From Actinomycetes bacterium (lineage in GTDB: Bacteria; Actinomycetota; Coriobacteriia; Coriobacteriales; Eggerthellaceae), in the NCBI GenBank assembly GCA_023460315.1, contig JAEWQO010000070.1:1-64000 (forward strand): a stretch of 64,000 bases of DNA. Direction: 5' to 3'. Position numbers and translations under genes: made by a program. This document shows, piece after piece, positions 51,129 to 60,687 of the stretch; position 1 is the stretch's first letter; the number at the start of each line of letters is the position of its first letter. Below the pieces are notes generated by a model. It was not told the origin of the DNA. It did no database searches and worked only from the letters and a program-made list of their open reading frames with translations.

Positions 51129-51719
51129 GTGAATCGATTCATTGCCATACATCCCGACCGGTGTATAGGCTGCGGCACCTGTCGGGCGGCATGTAGCGAG
51201 GGACATCAGGAAGTCGGAATGCAGGGCGAGCCGCGGATCGCCCTGATTACGACGCGCGAGGTGTCCGCTGCTGTCACATGCCATCATTGTGAGGGGGCGC
51301 CCTGCTTGCAGGTGTGTCCCGTCAACGCCATCGGTCGCCAAGACGGTGCGGTGATCGTGAGCGAGCAGCGTTGTATCGGATGCAAGCTCTGTTCTGTCGT
51401 CTGTCCGTTTGGAGCCATCCACCCATCCGGCACGTCTATCGCGGGTGTCGCGGGAGAGATGACGAAGACGCCGACGTTTCCGGCCAGCTTGGATCCGATA
51501 CTGCGGTGGGAGATCGGCGTCTACACGTGCGCGGTCAAATGCGACCTGTGCGGCTATGACGAGACGGGCCCGCATTGTGTTCCCGCTTGCCCCACGAACG
51601 CTCTCGAGTATGTCACGCCCGACAGCGCAGTGGAGGTCGGCAAGGACAAGCGCGTGCGTGCCGCGAGCCAAAACGGGTCCATGGCCCCTGACATCGCGAC
51701 GATAAGGAGGATGAAATGA
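51129..51719 (+). CDS. hyfA: hydrogenase-4 iron-sulfur subunit, HyfA/HycB-like
   Basis: This 196-aa four-cluster ferredoxin subunit links FdhF to the hydrogenase. Cysteine groups include CIGCGTCRAAC, CHHCEGAPCLQVC, CIGCKLCSVVC and CDLC...C. GTG 51129 is the start because AAGGAG lies just before it; an earlier in-frame GTG at 51069 would add unrelated residues. Its stop overlaps hyfB by 4 bp, which ties it to the hydrogenase complex rather than to fdhF alone. Confidence 0.88.
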   Translation: MNRFIAIHPDRCIGCGTCRAACSEGHQEVGMQGEPRIALITTREVSAAVTCHHCEGAPCLQVCPVNAIGRQDGAVIVSEQRCIGCKLCSVVCPFGAIHPSGTSIAGVAGEMTKTPTFPASLDPILRWEIGVYTCAVKCDLCGYDETGPHCVPACPTNALEYVTPDSAVEVGKDKRVRAASQNGSMAPDIATIRRMK

Positions 51720-53734
51720 GCGCTTCGACCCTGTTTCTGATCTCCATCGCGGTGTCGTGCGTTGGGGGTGTCGTGTCCATTCTGCTCAAGCGCGCCGAGG
51801 TGGCATCCAAGAATGTCGGTTGCGTGTTCGGTGCTCTCGCGGCGCTGTTCGGGCTTGCTGCGGGTCTGGCGGCCATATTCGGCTCTCCCGAAGTGGTGAG
51901 CGCGACGACGCCGTTCTCGTTCGCGTCGTTCACGTTGCTGTTCAATCCCTTGGCAGGCCTGCTCGTGACCGTCATCTCGCTGCTGGCCCTCGTCGCGTGG
52001 ATATACGGGCTCACCTATTTCGACGAGTATCGGGGCAAGGGCATGGGCACGGCAGGGTTCTTCATGAACCTGTTCGTCGCTTCCATGATGCTGGTCATCT
52101 GCTCCGACAACGCGTTCTGGTTTCTCGTGTTCTTCGAGCTGATGTCGTTGACTTCGTATTTTCTCGTCATCATCGAGCAGGATGAGAATTCCATACGTGG
52201 CGGCTTCCTCTACCTGATCATGGCGCATATCGGGTTTCTGCTCATCATGATCGCGTTCTTCACGATGGCGGGCATTACGGGGAGCTTCGAGTTCTCCGCG
52301 TTCCGCGAAACGCAGTTTGCGGCACCGGTCGCCTCGCTCGTGTTCATGCTCTCGTTCATTGGATTCGGATGTAAGGCGGGCATGGTTCCCTTCCATTCGT
52401 GGCTTCCGCAGGCCCATCCCGCCGCTCCTTCGAACGTGTCGGCCCTCATGTCGGGCGGCATGATCAAGATCGGCGTGTTCGGCATGATCAAGGTGGGGCT
52501 TGACCTTTTGCAGTCCTGCCCGGTCGAGCTCTGGTGGGGCATCGTGGTGCTCGTCTTCGGTGCGGTGTCGTCGGTGCTTGGCGTGGTCTATGCGCTTGCC
52601 GAGCATGACATCAAGCGGCTGCTTGCCTACCATTCGGTCGAAAACATCGGCATCATCCTTCTCGGCGTTGGGGTCGGCTTTGTCGGCGTTGCCGTCGACC
52701 AGCCGGTGCTGGCCGCGATCGGCATCATGGCGGGGCTTTACCACCTGCTGAACCATGCCATGTTCAAGGGGCTGCTGTTCCTCGGCGCCGGCTCGGTGCT
52801 CTACAGCACGGGCACGCGCAACATGGAAAAGATGGGGGGCCTTGCCCGTGTCATGCCGGTCACGGCGATGTGTTTCCTCATTGGGTCGCTTGCCATCTCC
52901 GCCATTCCTCCCTTGAATGGGTTCGTGTCCGAGTGGTTCACCTACCAGTCGATGTTCAGCGCGGCGTTTGCCGGCGATGCGATCGTGAAGGTGTTTGCGG
53001 CGTTCGGCGTGGTGGCCCTCGCCATCACGGGCGCGCTCGCGGTCACGTGCTTCGTGAAGGCGTACGGCGTGACGTTCCTGTCGGCGCCGCGCTCTCGAGC
53101 GGCCCGGAATGCCCATGAGGTGGAAGGTCCCATGAAGGCGAGCATGGTGTTCCTTGCCGTGATCTGCATCGTCTTGGGCGTGGGTGCACCGTGGATTGCC
53201 CCGGTCATGGCATCCATCGCCTCGTCTGTCCTCGCCGATCCCAACGTGACGGTGGCGGTAGGCGGGACGCTGGTGAATCCCGACCTGGGTTCCGCCGTTT
53301 CGACGCCGCTCATGGCGGTGCTGCTGATCGCGTTAATCGTCTTGCCCGTCCTCCTGCGGGCAGCGCTTGGCAGAGGGGGAGTGGGCGAGCGGCACGATCC
53401 GTGGGCGTGCGGTTACCAGCCTGACGCGTCGATGCCCGTTGTGGCGACCAGCTTTGCCTCTCAGGTCGAGATGTTCCTTGATCCGCTCTATCGCGTCCGT
53501 GCTGCGGTGTCACGGCAGAGCGGCAAGTTCGTCGCCCTGTTCGAGGGCACGGTGAAGGGTGCCCAGGTGGCTGAGACGGTGGGCGACAAGTATCTGGTCG
53601 ACACCGTGGCGGCGTTTGTCAACTGGCTCAGCCGCAAGGTGCAGAGGATTGAAGGCGGCGACTTCCGCGTATACATCGTGTACATCGTGGTGGCGCTTGT
53701 TTTCTTTCTCTGCCTGACCATTCTGGTTAAGTAG
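51716..53734 (+). CDS. hyfB: hydrogenase-4 membrane subunit HyfB (NuoL/M-like antiporter)
   Basis: This 672-aa integral membrane protein has about 14-16 predicted helices and belongs to the proton-translocating NuoL/M/N (Mrp antiporter) family. GMVPFHSWLPQAHPAAPSNV (about 222-241) and HDIKRLLAYHSVENIG (about 298-313) are the conserved helix motifs. The length equals that of E. coli HyfB as remembered. With HyfD and HyfF it suggests a proton- or sodium-pumping FHL-2-type complex. 4-bp overlap with hyfA. Confidence 0.9.
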   Translation: MSASTLFLISIAVSCVGGVVSILLKRAEVASKNVGCVFGALAALFGLAAGLAAIFGSPEVVSATTPFSFASFTLLFNPLAGLLVTVISLLALVAWIYGLTYFDEYRGKGMGTAGFFMNLFVASMMLVICSDNAFWFLVFFELMSLTSYFLVIIEQDENSIRGGFLYLIMAHIGFLLIMIAFFTMAGITGSFEFSAFRETQFAAPVASLVFMLSFIGFGCKAGMVPFHSWLPQAHPAAPSNVSALMSGGMIKIGVFGMIKVGLDLLQSCPVELWWGIVVLVFGAVSSVLGVVYALAEHDIKRLLAYHSVENIGIILLGVGVGFVGVAVDQPVLAAIGIMAGLYHLLNHAMFKGLLFLGAGSVLYSTGTRNMEKMGGLARVMPVTAMCFLIGSLAISAIPPLNGFVSEWFTYQSMFSAAFAGDAIVKVFAAFGVVALAITGALAVTCFVKAYGVTFLSAPRSRAARNAHEVEGPMKASMVFLAVICIVLGVGAPWIAPVMASIASSVLADPNVTVAVGGTLVNPDLGSAVSTPLMAVLLIALIVLPVLLRAALGRGGVGERHDPWACGYQPDASMPVVATSFASQVEMFLDPLYRVRAAVSRQSGKFVALFEGTVKGAQVAETVGDKYLVDTVAAFVNWLSRKVQRIEGGDFRVYIVYIVVALVFFLCLTILVK

Positions 53735-53744
53735 GAGGTGTGCA

Positions 53745-54674
53745 ATGACTGAAATCATTATCGCGATCGTGCAATGCCTCCTGCTCGTGGCGTTGGCTCC
53801 GCTTGTGTCGGGGACGGCGCGCTGGATGCGCGCCAAGATGCACACGCGTCGCGGGCCGTCCGTCCTGCAGGATTACTACGATCTCTTCAAGCTGCTCAAG
53901 CGGCAGGACGTTCACACGGCCGATTCGAGCTTCGTCTCTCGGCTGATGCCGCCGTTGTACTTTGGCACGATGCTCGTTTTGGCGTGCGGCATGCCGATGC
54001 TGACGCGGCTCTGTCCCGTTCCGGTGCTCGGCGACATCATCACGATCATCTATCTGCTGGCGCTGCCGCGTTTCTTCTTCGCCTTGGCCGGCGTCGACAG
54101 CTCGAACGCCTATGCGGGCGTCGGCGGCATCCGTGAGCTGCTGGTGGGCGTGCTGGTTGAGCCGTCCATGATGCTGTCGCTTCTGGTGGCCGCCCTTGCC
54201 ACGGGCACGACGAACATCGGCCAGATGGGGCTTGCGGTCGGTTCATTTCAAACCGGCTCGCCGGTGGCCGTGGTGGTGGCCGGCGTGGCTTTTGCCATCG
54301 CCTGTTACATCGAGCTTGGGAAGTTGCCCTATGACATGGCGGAGGCCGAGCAGGAGATTCAGGAGGGGCCGTTGGCTGAGTACTCCGGCGCGTCCCTTGC
54401 CATGGTCAAAGTGTCCATGTCCATGAAGCAAATCGTCGTGGCGAGTCTGTTTGTGGCCGTGTTCCTGCCGTTTGGCAGCGCGGTCGACCTCTCTCTTCCC
54501 TCGCTCGCGATCGGGTTGGTCACGTATGCGGTGAAAGTGGCGCTTGTCTTCTTCGTGTGTTCGATCGTGGAGAATCTCGTCGCTCGTGTCCGCTACAAAT
54601 TGATGGGCCGCCAGACATGGACGGTCGTGGGCGTCTCGGTGCTCGCGTTCGTGTTCTGCGTGCTCGGCGTCTAG
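53745..54674 (+). CDS. hyfC: hydrogenase-4 membrane subunit HyfC (NuoH/HycD-like)
   Basis: This 309-aa membrane protein of the NuoH/HycD family has about 8 helices and anchors the peripheral hydrogenase arm. RRGPSVLQDYYDLFKLLKRQ (about 36-55) and YDMAEAEQEIQEGPLAEYSG (about 196-215) are family signatures, including the conserved acidic residues near the quinone-like cavity. It lies 10 bp after hyfB, after GTAGGAGG. Confidence 0.92.
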   Translation: MTEIIIAIVQCLLLVALAPLVSGTARWMRAKMHTRRGPSVLQDYYDLFKLLKRQDVHTADSSFVSRLMPPLYFGTMLVLACGMPMLTRLCPVPVLGDIITIIYLLALPRFFFALAGVDSSNAYAGVGGIRELLVGVLVEPSMMLSLLVAALATGTTNIGQMGLAVGSFQTGSPVAVVVAGVAFAIACYIELGKLPYDMAEAEQEIQEGPLAEYSGASLAMVKVSMSMKQIVVASLFVAVFLPFGSAVDLSLPSLAIGLVTYAVKVALVFFVCSIVENLVARVRYKLMGRQTWTVVGVSVLAFVFCVLGV

Positions 54675-54695
54675 GCGAGAAGGAGGACATGAATC

Positions 54696-56150
54696 ATGAT
54701 TGAAACGACGCTTTCGGTTCTCGCCATCGCTTCGATAGCCGTCCCGTTCATGGGGGCTCTGCTTATCGTGGTGTGCCCGCAACGTGCGGCGAAATGGATC
54801 TGCGTCACGGCCGCTGCGGTGTCGACCGCGCTCACCGTCGGTGCCTGGTGTGCGCTGGGCGGCAGCGGCGAGGAATCGGTCTCGGTGACGGTTGCGATGT
54901 TGGGCGATGCCGAGATACTGGGGTTTGTGTTCGACAAGATGAGCGTGATGCTCGCCGCGTGCTTTGTCAGCATTGGCCTGCTCATCTCAATCTACTCAAT
55001 CGGGTATATGAACGCAGGCAACCGCGAACACCCCGATGTTCCGCGCAGGAGGTTCTACGCGTTCTTCACCGTGTTCATCGGGGCTATGGCCGGGGTCGTG
55101 TTCAGCTCGACCGTAGTCGGCCAGCTGGTGTTCTTTGAGATCACCGGCGCCTGTTCCTGGGCGCTCATCGGCTACTACGGCACGCCGACGGCGCGCAAAG
55201 CCGCAATGAAGGCTCTCATCATCACCCATATCGCTTCGCTTGGCCTCTACATTGCTGCTGCAGCACTCTACGTGCAGACCGGCACCTTCGCCGTGACGGC
55301 CATCGCGGGGCTCGATGATTGGTGGAAAGCGTTCATCTTGCTGTGCGTCCTGTTTGCCGCTTGGGGCAAGTCCGCCCAGCTTCCTCTGTACATGTGGCTG
55401 CCCTCGGCCATGGAGGCACCCACGCCGGTGTCTGCCTACCTGCACGGAGCCTCGATGGTGAAGGTGGGCGTGGCGGTGTTTGCACGAGAACTCATCGGAG
55501 CGGGCACGGTGCCTGAGGTTGTGGGATGGGTTGTCGTCGTCGGCGCGATTGCCACGATGCTGTTCAGCTTCTTCATGTATCTGCCTCAAAAAGACATGAA
55601 GCGCCTGTTGGCATTTTCGACCATCTCGCAGCTCTCCTACATTTTTCTTGCGTTTGCGTTCTTCATCTTTGGGAGCAACCTCGCTTTTGAGGGCGGCATC
55701 ATGCATATATTCAACCATGCATTCGCCAAGACGCTGTTCTTCTTGGTTGCCGGCGCGTTCAGCTACACCTTGGGCACGCGCATGCTGCCCAAGATCAAAG
55801 GGGTGCTCAAGAAGCAGCCGCTGCTCGGCGTGGGCTTTGCCTGTGCGGCGCTCGCCATTGCCGGCGTGCCGCCCCTGAACGGTTTCTTCAGCAAGTTCGC
55901 CATCTTCTCCGGCAGCTTCCAGGTTGCGGAAGGCAACTGGATCCTCATGATCATTGTGGTGGTTGCCTTGTTGGAGACGGTCGGTTGCTTTGCGTGGTTT
56001 CTCAAGTGGATGGGCAGCGTGTTGCCAGGGGAGCCGTCTGAGACGGTGGCCGAGGCGACGCCGGTGCCGAAGCCCATGGTGGGCGTGTTTGTGGTCCTGA
56101 TCATCATGACGGTGGCGTCGAGCTTCATCGCCGCAGCGTGGTTGGGGTGA
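54696..56150 (+). CDS. hyfD: hydrogenase-4 membrane subunit HyfD (antiporter-like)
   Basis: This 484-aa NuoL/M-family membrane protein has about 14 helices, with SAQLPLYMWLPSAMEAPTPV (about 228-247) and KDMKRLLAFSTISQLSYI (about 299-316). HyfD is one of the two to three extra antiporter-like subunits that distinguish FHL-2 (hyf) from FHL-1 (hyc). GAAGGAGG precedes the start. It ends 9 bp before hyfE. Confidence 0.9.
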   Translation: MIETTLSVLAIASIAVPFMGALLIVVCPQRAAKWICVTAAAVSTALTVGAWCALGGSGEESVSVTVAMLGDAEILGFVFDKMSVMLAACFVSIGLLISIYSIGYMNAGNREHPDVPRRRFYAFFTVFIGAMAGVVFSSTVVGQLVFFEITGACSWALIGYYGTPTARKAAMKALIITHIASLGLYIAAAALYVQTGTFAVTAIAGLDDWWKAFILLCVLFAAWGKSAQLPLYMWLPSAMEAPTPVSAYLHGASMVKVGVAVFARELIGAGTVPEVVGWVVVVGAIATMLFSFFMYLPQKDMKRLLAFSTISQLSYIFLAFAFFIFGSNLAFEGGIMHIFNHAFAKTLFFLVAGAFSYTLGTRMLPKIKGVLKKQPLLGVGFACAALAIAGVPPLNGFFSKFAIFSGSFQVAEGNWILMIIVVVALLETVGCFAWFLKWMGSVLPGEPSETVAEATPVPKPMVGVFVVLIIMTVASSFIAAAWLG

Positions 56151-56159
56151 GGAGACGAA

Positions 56160-56813
56160 ATGACTGGATATTCGTTGGTAAACATATTGGGCGGCCTGCT
56201 CATCGTCACCTCGATGCTCGTCGTGTTGGCCAAGACGCCCCGGCGGGCGGCGTACCTGTATGCGGCCCAATCGCTCGTGATCGTGTCGCTGTTCGTGGCG
56301 CTCGGGGCGACGACCGGCTCGGATGAGCTGTTCACTTGGGCCAGCACCGCGTTCGTCACCAAGGTGCTCATCGTCCCGGGCATCATCCTGTACACCGTCC
56401 GCAAGATGGGCGACGCAGGGGCCGGCCTTGCGCCGAAACTCTCGCCGGTGAAGACCATTGTGGTCATCGCCATCGAGGTGTTTCTGTGCTTCGTGGTCGT
56501 CCAGGGCGTGCACTTGCCCATGGTCGAAGAAGTCAAGCCCGCGTTGGCGATATCGCTCGCGCACTTCTTCATCGGCCTCACGTGCATCGTCACGCAACGC
56601 AACATCGTGAAGCAGATATTCGGGTACTGCCTCATGGAGAATGGCTCCCATGTGACGCTGGCGCTGCTCGCGCCTCAAGCCCCCGAGCTCGTGGAGGTCG
56701 GCATTGCGACCGATGCCTTCTTCGCGGTCATCATCATGGCTGTCATGGTGCTGCGCATTTACCGCACGGCGCACACGCTGGATGCCGACGATCTCATGGA
56801 ACTGAAAGGGTAG
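56160..56813 (+). CDS. hyfE: hydrogenase-4 membrane subunit HyfE (NuoK-like)
   Basis: This 217-aa protein has about 6-7 membrane helices and belongs to the HyfE family, distantly related to NuoK/MrpC. The stretch YCLMENGSHVTLALLAP (about 160-176) carries the conserved membrane glutamate. The size matches E. coli HyfE. It sits between two antiporter-like subunits in the standard hyf order. Confidence 0.9.
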   Translation: MTGYSLVNILGGLLIVTSMLVVLAKTPRRAAYLYAAQSLVIVSLFVALGATTGSDELFTWASTAFVTKVLIVPGIILYTVRKMGDAGAGLAPKLSPVKTIVVIAIEVFLCFVVVQGVHLPMVEEVKPALAISLAHFFIGLTCIVTQRNIVKQIFGYCLMENGSHVTLALLAPQAPELVEVGIATDAFFAVIIMAVMVLRIYRTAHTLDADDLMELKG

Positions 56814-56817
56814 GGGA

Positions 56818-58404
56818 ATGACCATGGACTACTCAATGTTGGTCGTCGTGCTCATGGTGGTGCCGCTCGCCGCATCGCTCATCATCGCCGCATTGCCGTC
56901 GAAGAGCGTGTCGCGCGGCGTGTACGAGGCCGTGCATCTCGTGTCCCTCGCTGCGGTGCTCGTGCTCTCGCTCTTCTTGGTCTCACAGGTCGTCTTCTCT
57001 GGCCAGGCGATCAATGCCGTCGGGCTGTGGTTCCACCTTGATGCCCTTGGAAGCGTGTTTGTCGCCTTGATCGGCGTCGTCGGGTTCCTGACGGGCTTCT
57101 ATTCGTTGTCCTACATCCGCAATGACGTCAAGATCGGGCACATGGATGCATCGCACGTCAAGCAGTACTACGCATTCTTCAACTTGTTCGTGTTCTCGAT
57201 GCTCGTTGTCTCCCTGTCAAACAACATCATCATGATGTGGGTCGCCATCGAGGCGACGACGCTGTCGACGGTGTTCCTTGTGGGTGCCTACACCACCAAG
57301 CTTTGCCTTGAAGCAGCATGGAAGTACATCATCGTTTGCACGGCCGGCGTGGCCTTTGGCCTCTATGGCACGGTGTTGGTCTACGCCAACGCGGCCGACG
57401 TCATGGCGGACCCCCATCAGGCGGTGTTCTGGACGTCCCTGTTGCCGTATGCCTCTCAGTTTGACGTCGTGCTCATGGAGATCGCCTTCGTGTTCGCGGC
57501 TATTGGTTTCGGCACGAAAGCGGGACTTTTTCCCATGCACACCTGGCTGCCCGACGCGCACTCCGAAGCGCCGAGTCCCGTCTCTGGTCTCCTCTCGGGA
57601 GTGTTGCTGAAGTGTGCCATGCTCATCATCATCCGGTTTTATATTTTGGCCATACAGGCGCTCGGATCGACGTTTCCGCAGACAGTCATGCTTATTCTTG
57701 GACTATGTTCAGTCGTTGTCGCCGCTCTTGCCGTGTTTTCGCAAGACGATATCAAGCGTAAGCTGGCCTATAGCTCGTGCGAGAACATCGGCATCGTTGC
57801 GCTCTGCCTGGGCTTCGGCGGCTCGCTTGGCGTGGCGGCCGCGTTGCTGCATTGCATCGTACACGGCCTGACGAAGTCGTTCATGTTCTGTCTGTCAGGG
57901 AATCTGCTCGTTAAATACGGGACACGTGACCTCAAGGCTATCAAAGGAGTCATCCAGGTCGCGCCAGTCACGGCGGTGTTGCTGTGCATGGGGTGCTTCG
58001 CGCTGTCGGCGTTTCCTCCTTTTGCATTGTTCATTTCCGAGGTCATGGCGTTTGTCGCCGGCATCGTCAGCGACAAACTTTGGATTGTCGTCGTCATGGC
58101 CCTGGCCTTGACCGTTGTAATTGCCGCGTTTGTCAAAGTGGCAGCTGGTTCGGCTTTGGGAAAGGCGCCGGAAGGTATGGAGAAGAAGGATGTCGGGGCG
58201 CTTGCCCTTGCTCCGGAGATCGTGCTTATCGTAATGATCCTGTGGTTCGGTGTGGCCTTGCCGCAACCGGTGCTCACCGGAATCGAGTCCGCGACAGCCA
58301 TCGTGCTGCAGGAGGACACCGACGTGTTGCATCAAGCCCCCCTGTTCAAAGATCTGTTTGCCGCAACCGACCAGGCGCATGCGTCTGCGTCGGTGGAGGA
58401 GTGA
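56818..58404 (+). CDS. hyfF: hydrogenase-4 membrane subunit HyfF (antiporter-like)
   Basis: This 528-aa NuoL/M/N-family membrane protein has about 14 helices and the motifs GTKAGLFPMHTWLPDAHSEA (about 237-256) and DDIKRKLAYSSCENIGIV (about 310-327). It is the third antiporter-like subunit in the operon. ATG 56818 follows TAGGGGA four bases after hyfE; ATG 56824 is an alternative. It ends 6 bp before hyfG. Confidence 0.9.
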   Translation: MTMDYSMLVVVLMVVPLAASLIIAALPSKSVSRGVYEAVHLVSLAAVLVLSLFLVSQVVFSGQAINAVGLWFHLDALGSVFVALIGVVGFLTGFYSLSYIRNDVKIGHMDASHVKQYYAFFNLFVFSMLVVSLSNNIIMMWVAIEATTLSTVFLVGAYTTKLCLEAAWKYIIVCTAGVAFGLYGTVLVYANAADVMADPHQAVFWTSLLPYASQFDVVLMEIAFVFAAIGFGTKAGLFPMHTWLPDAHSEAPSPVSGLLSGVLLKCAMLIIIRFYILAIQALGSTFPQTVMLILGLCSVVVAALAVFSQDDIKRKLAYSSCENIGIVALCLGFGGSLGVAAALLHCIVHGLTKSFMFCLSGNLLVKYGTRDLKAIKGVIQVAPVTAVLLCMGCFALSAFPPFALFISEVMAFVAGIVSDKLWIVVVMALALTVVIAAFVKVAAGSALGKAPEGMEKKDVGALALAPEIVLIVMILWFGVALPQPVLTGIESATAIVLQEDTDVLHQAPLFKDLFAATDQAHASASVEE

Positions 58405-58410
58405 AGTCCT

Positions 58411-60141
58411 GTGAAGAATACTGCTGAGAAAAAACGTGTGGGCGAAAGCCATGTCGAGGCGGTGCGCGAACGCTTCCCCGGTGTGCTGAAAGACGTTGCG
58501 TGGCAGGCTGAAAGCCAGGTCACGGTCACCGTTGCCACCGACTCGCTGCCCGATGTGGTGGAGTTTCTCTATTTTGGTCGCGGCGGTTGGCTCCCGATGA
58601 TGGTGGGCAATGACGAGCGGCCGCTCAATGGGCGCTATGCGCTGTACTATGTCCTGTCGATGGAAGAAGAGGATCCGTGCTTCTGTATCGTGCGCGCCGA
58701 AGTCGATCCGACGACGTGCGAGTTCCCTTCGGTCACGCCACGCGTGCCCGCCTGCGTGTGGAGCGAACGTGAAGTGCGCGACATGTTCGGTCTCCATCCC
58801 GTGGGACTTCCGGACGAGCGTCGCCTCGTGCTTCCCGACGATTGGCCCGATGGTCTCTATCCGCTGAGGAAAGATTCAATGGACTATCGTAAGCGGCCGA
58901 CACCGGTTTCGGACGTGGAGAATTACTCGTTTTTGTCCGACACCGGCGACCATGAGACCACCGAGATGCCGATGGGTCCGCTCCACATCACCTCTGACGA
59001 GCCGGGGCATTTCCGCCTGTTCGTCGAGGGCGAGGACATCATTGACGCCGACTATCGCCTGTTCTATGTGCACCGGGGGATGGAGAAGGTGGCCGAGTCG
59101 CGTTTGAACTACGATGCGGTCACGTTTCTGGCCGATCGTATCTGCGGGATTTGCGGGTGCGCCCACTCGGTCGCCTATGCGGAGGCTGTCGAGAACGCCC
59201 AGGGCATCGTCGTGCCTGAGCGCGCCCAGTTCATTCGAGCCATCGTGCTCGAAGTCGAGCGCCTGCACTCGCATTTGCTCAACCTGGGCCTCGTGTGCCA
59301 CTACTGCGGCTTCGACACGGGTTTCAACCACTTCTTCCGCGTCCGTGAGAAGTCGATGGATCTGGCCGAACTTCTAACAGGACATCGCAAGACCTACGGA
59401 TTGAACCTCATCGGCGGTGTCCGGCGCGACATCCTCTCGGAGCAGCGCCTGTCGACCATAAAGCTGGTTGACGAACTGCGCGATGAGGTGAAGGCGCTTG
59501 TGGAGGAGCTTATGTCCACTCCCAATTTTCTTGCCCGCACGGAAGGTGTCGGCATCCTTGATCGAAGGGTTGCGCGCGCGTTCAGTCCCGTGGGACCCTG
59601 CGTGCGCGGCAGCGGGTTTGCGCGTGACGCCCGTTTCGATCACCCTTTTTCCGGGTACAAGAGCCTTCAGGGAGCATTCAAGGCGCGTGTCCACGACGGG
59701 TGCGATGTGAAGAGTCGCACGCTCGTTCGGATCGAGGAGTTCTTGGACAGCCTCGACATGATCGAGAACCTGCTGGAAAACGCGCCGGCTGGCCCGATCC
59801 TGACCGAGGACTGGGTCTACACGCCTCACCGGTTCGGCTTGGCGGTGACGGAGGCGCCTCGCGGCGAGGACGTGCATTGGGCCATGGTGGGCGATAACCA
59901 GAAATGCTATCGCTGGAGGGCGAAGGCGGCGACGTACAGCAACTGGCCCGTGCTGCGCTACATGTTCCGCGGCAACACCATCTCGGACGCCGCTCTTATC
60001 GTGGGCAGCATCGATCCCTGCTATTCATGCACCGATCGTGTGACGGTGGTCGATGTTCACAAGAAGACGAGCACGGTGTTGACGAAGACGCAGCTGGAAT
60101 CGTACTGCCGTCGTCGCACCCATTCTCCTTTGAAGGATTAG
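58411..60141 (+). CDS. hyfG: NiFe-hydrogenase large subunit HyfG (NuoC-NuoD fusion)
   Basis: This 576-aa catalytic subunit is a fusion of a NuoC-like domain (about 1-160) and a NuoD/HycE-like domain. The active-site nickel ligands are present as RICGIC (about 243-248) and DPCYSC (about 534-539), so it is a real group 4 NiFe hydrogenase and not a Complex I subunit. Both ligand pairs use cysteine, not selenocysteine. About 37 residues remain after the last ligand motif, as a tail that the protease HycI probably cleaves during maturation. It starts at GTG 58411. Confidence 0.94.
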   Translation: MKNTAEKKRVGESHVEAVRERFPGVLKDVAWQAESQVTVTVATDSLPDVVEFLYFGRGGWLPMMVGNDERPLNGRYALYYVLSMEEEDPCFCIVRAEVDPTTCEFPSVTPRVPACVWSEREVRDMFGLHPVGLPDERRLVLPDDWPDGLYPLRKDSMDYRKRPTPVSDVENYSFLSDTGDHETTEMPMGPLHITSDEPGHFRLFVEGEDIIDADYRLFYVHRGMEKVAESRLNYDAVTFLADRICGICGCAHSVAYAEAVENAQGIVVPERAQFIRAIVLEVERLHSHLLNLGLVCHYCGFDTGFNHFFRVREKSMDLAELLTGHRKTYGLNLIGGVRRDILSEQRLSTIKLVDELRDEVKALVEELMSTPNFLARTEGVGILDRRVARAFSPVGPCVRGSGFARDARFDHPFSGYKSLQGAFKARVHDGCDVKSRTLVRIEEFLDSLDMIENLLENAPAGPILTEDWVYTPHRFGLAVTEAPRGEDVHWAMVGDNQKCYRWRAKAATYSNWPVLRYMFRGNTISDAALIVGSIDPCYSCTDRVTVVDVHKKTSTVLTKTQLESYCRRRTHSPLKD

Positions 60142-60150
60142 GGAGCTGCT

Positions 60151-60687
60151 ATGCTGAAGACGTTGCAAAACATCATCAAAACCGGAGATGCGACGGTGAA
60201 ATATCCCTTCGCCCCGTTGAAGACGGCACCGAACATGCGCGGCAAGCCGGAGCATGACCTCGAGCGATGCATAGCCTGCGCGGCGTGCGCCGTCGCGTGT
60301 CCTCCCAATGCCATCCAGATGTCAACCGATCTGCGCAAAGGGACGATCACGTGGTCCATCGACTATGGCCGCTGCATCTTTTGCGGACGCTGCGAGGAGG
60401 TGTGCCCTCTTGAGGCCATCAAGCTGGGATCGGAGTTTGAGTTGGCGGTGATGAGCAAGGCTGACCTCAGCGAGACCTGCACCTATCGATTGCAGGCATG
60501 CTCGGAATGCGGATTGTTCTTCGCACCGAGCAAGGAAGTGGACTACGCGGCACGGCTCTTGGCGAAAGCCGAGTCCGGTCCTGGCGTGCCCGAGGCGTTG
60601 GAACTCATGAGCGTGTGTCCCCGTTGCAAACGCCGTGCCGACGGACTGGCTGCCAAACGGAGCGCCGACGCACAGGGAGGACGATGA
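60151..60687 (+). CDS. hyfH: hydrogenase-4 iron-sulfur subunit HyfH (NuoI-like)
   Basis: This 178-aa protein has two ferredoxin motifs, CIACAACAVACPPNAI (about 47-62) and CIFCGRCEEVCPLEAI (about 76-91), each binding a 4Fe-4S cluster. Two further CxxC-type pairs near the C-terminus (CSEC and CPRC, about 117 and 156) may bind zinc, as in HycF. It transfers electrons between HyfA-like clusters and the HyfI/HyfG core. Its stop overlaps the start of hyfI. Confidence 0.92.
   Translation: MLKTLQNIIKTGDATVKYPFAPLKTAPNMRGKPEHDLERCIACAACAVACPPNAIQMSTDLRKGTITWSIDYGRCIFCGRCEEVCPLEAIKLGSEFELAVMSKADLSETCTYRLQACSECGLFFAPSKEVDYAARLLAKAESGPGVPEALELMSVCPRCKRRADGLAAKRSADAQGGR

Noticed and set aside
54996..56825. 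609-codon open frame antisense to hyfD and hyfE
   Set aside because: Composition is His/Arg/Glu-rich because it mirrors membrane-protein codons; hyfD and hyfE are well supported.
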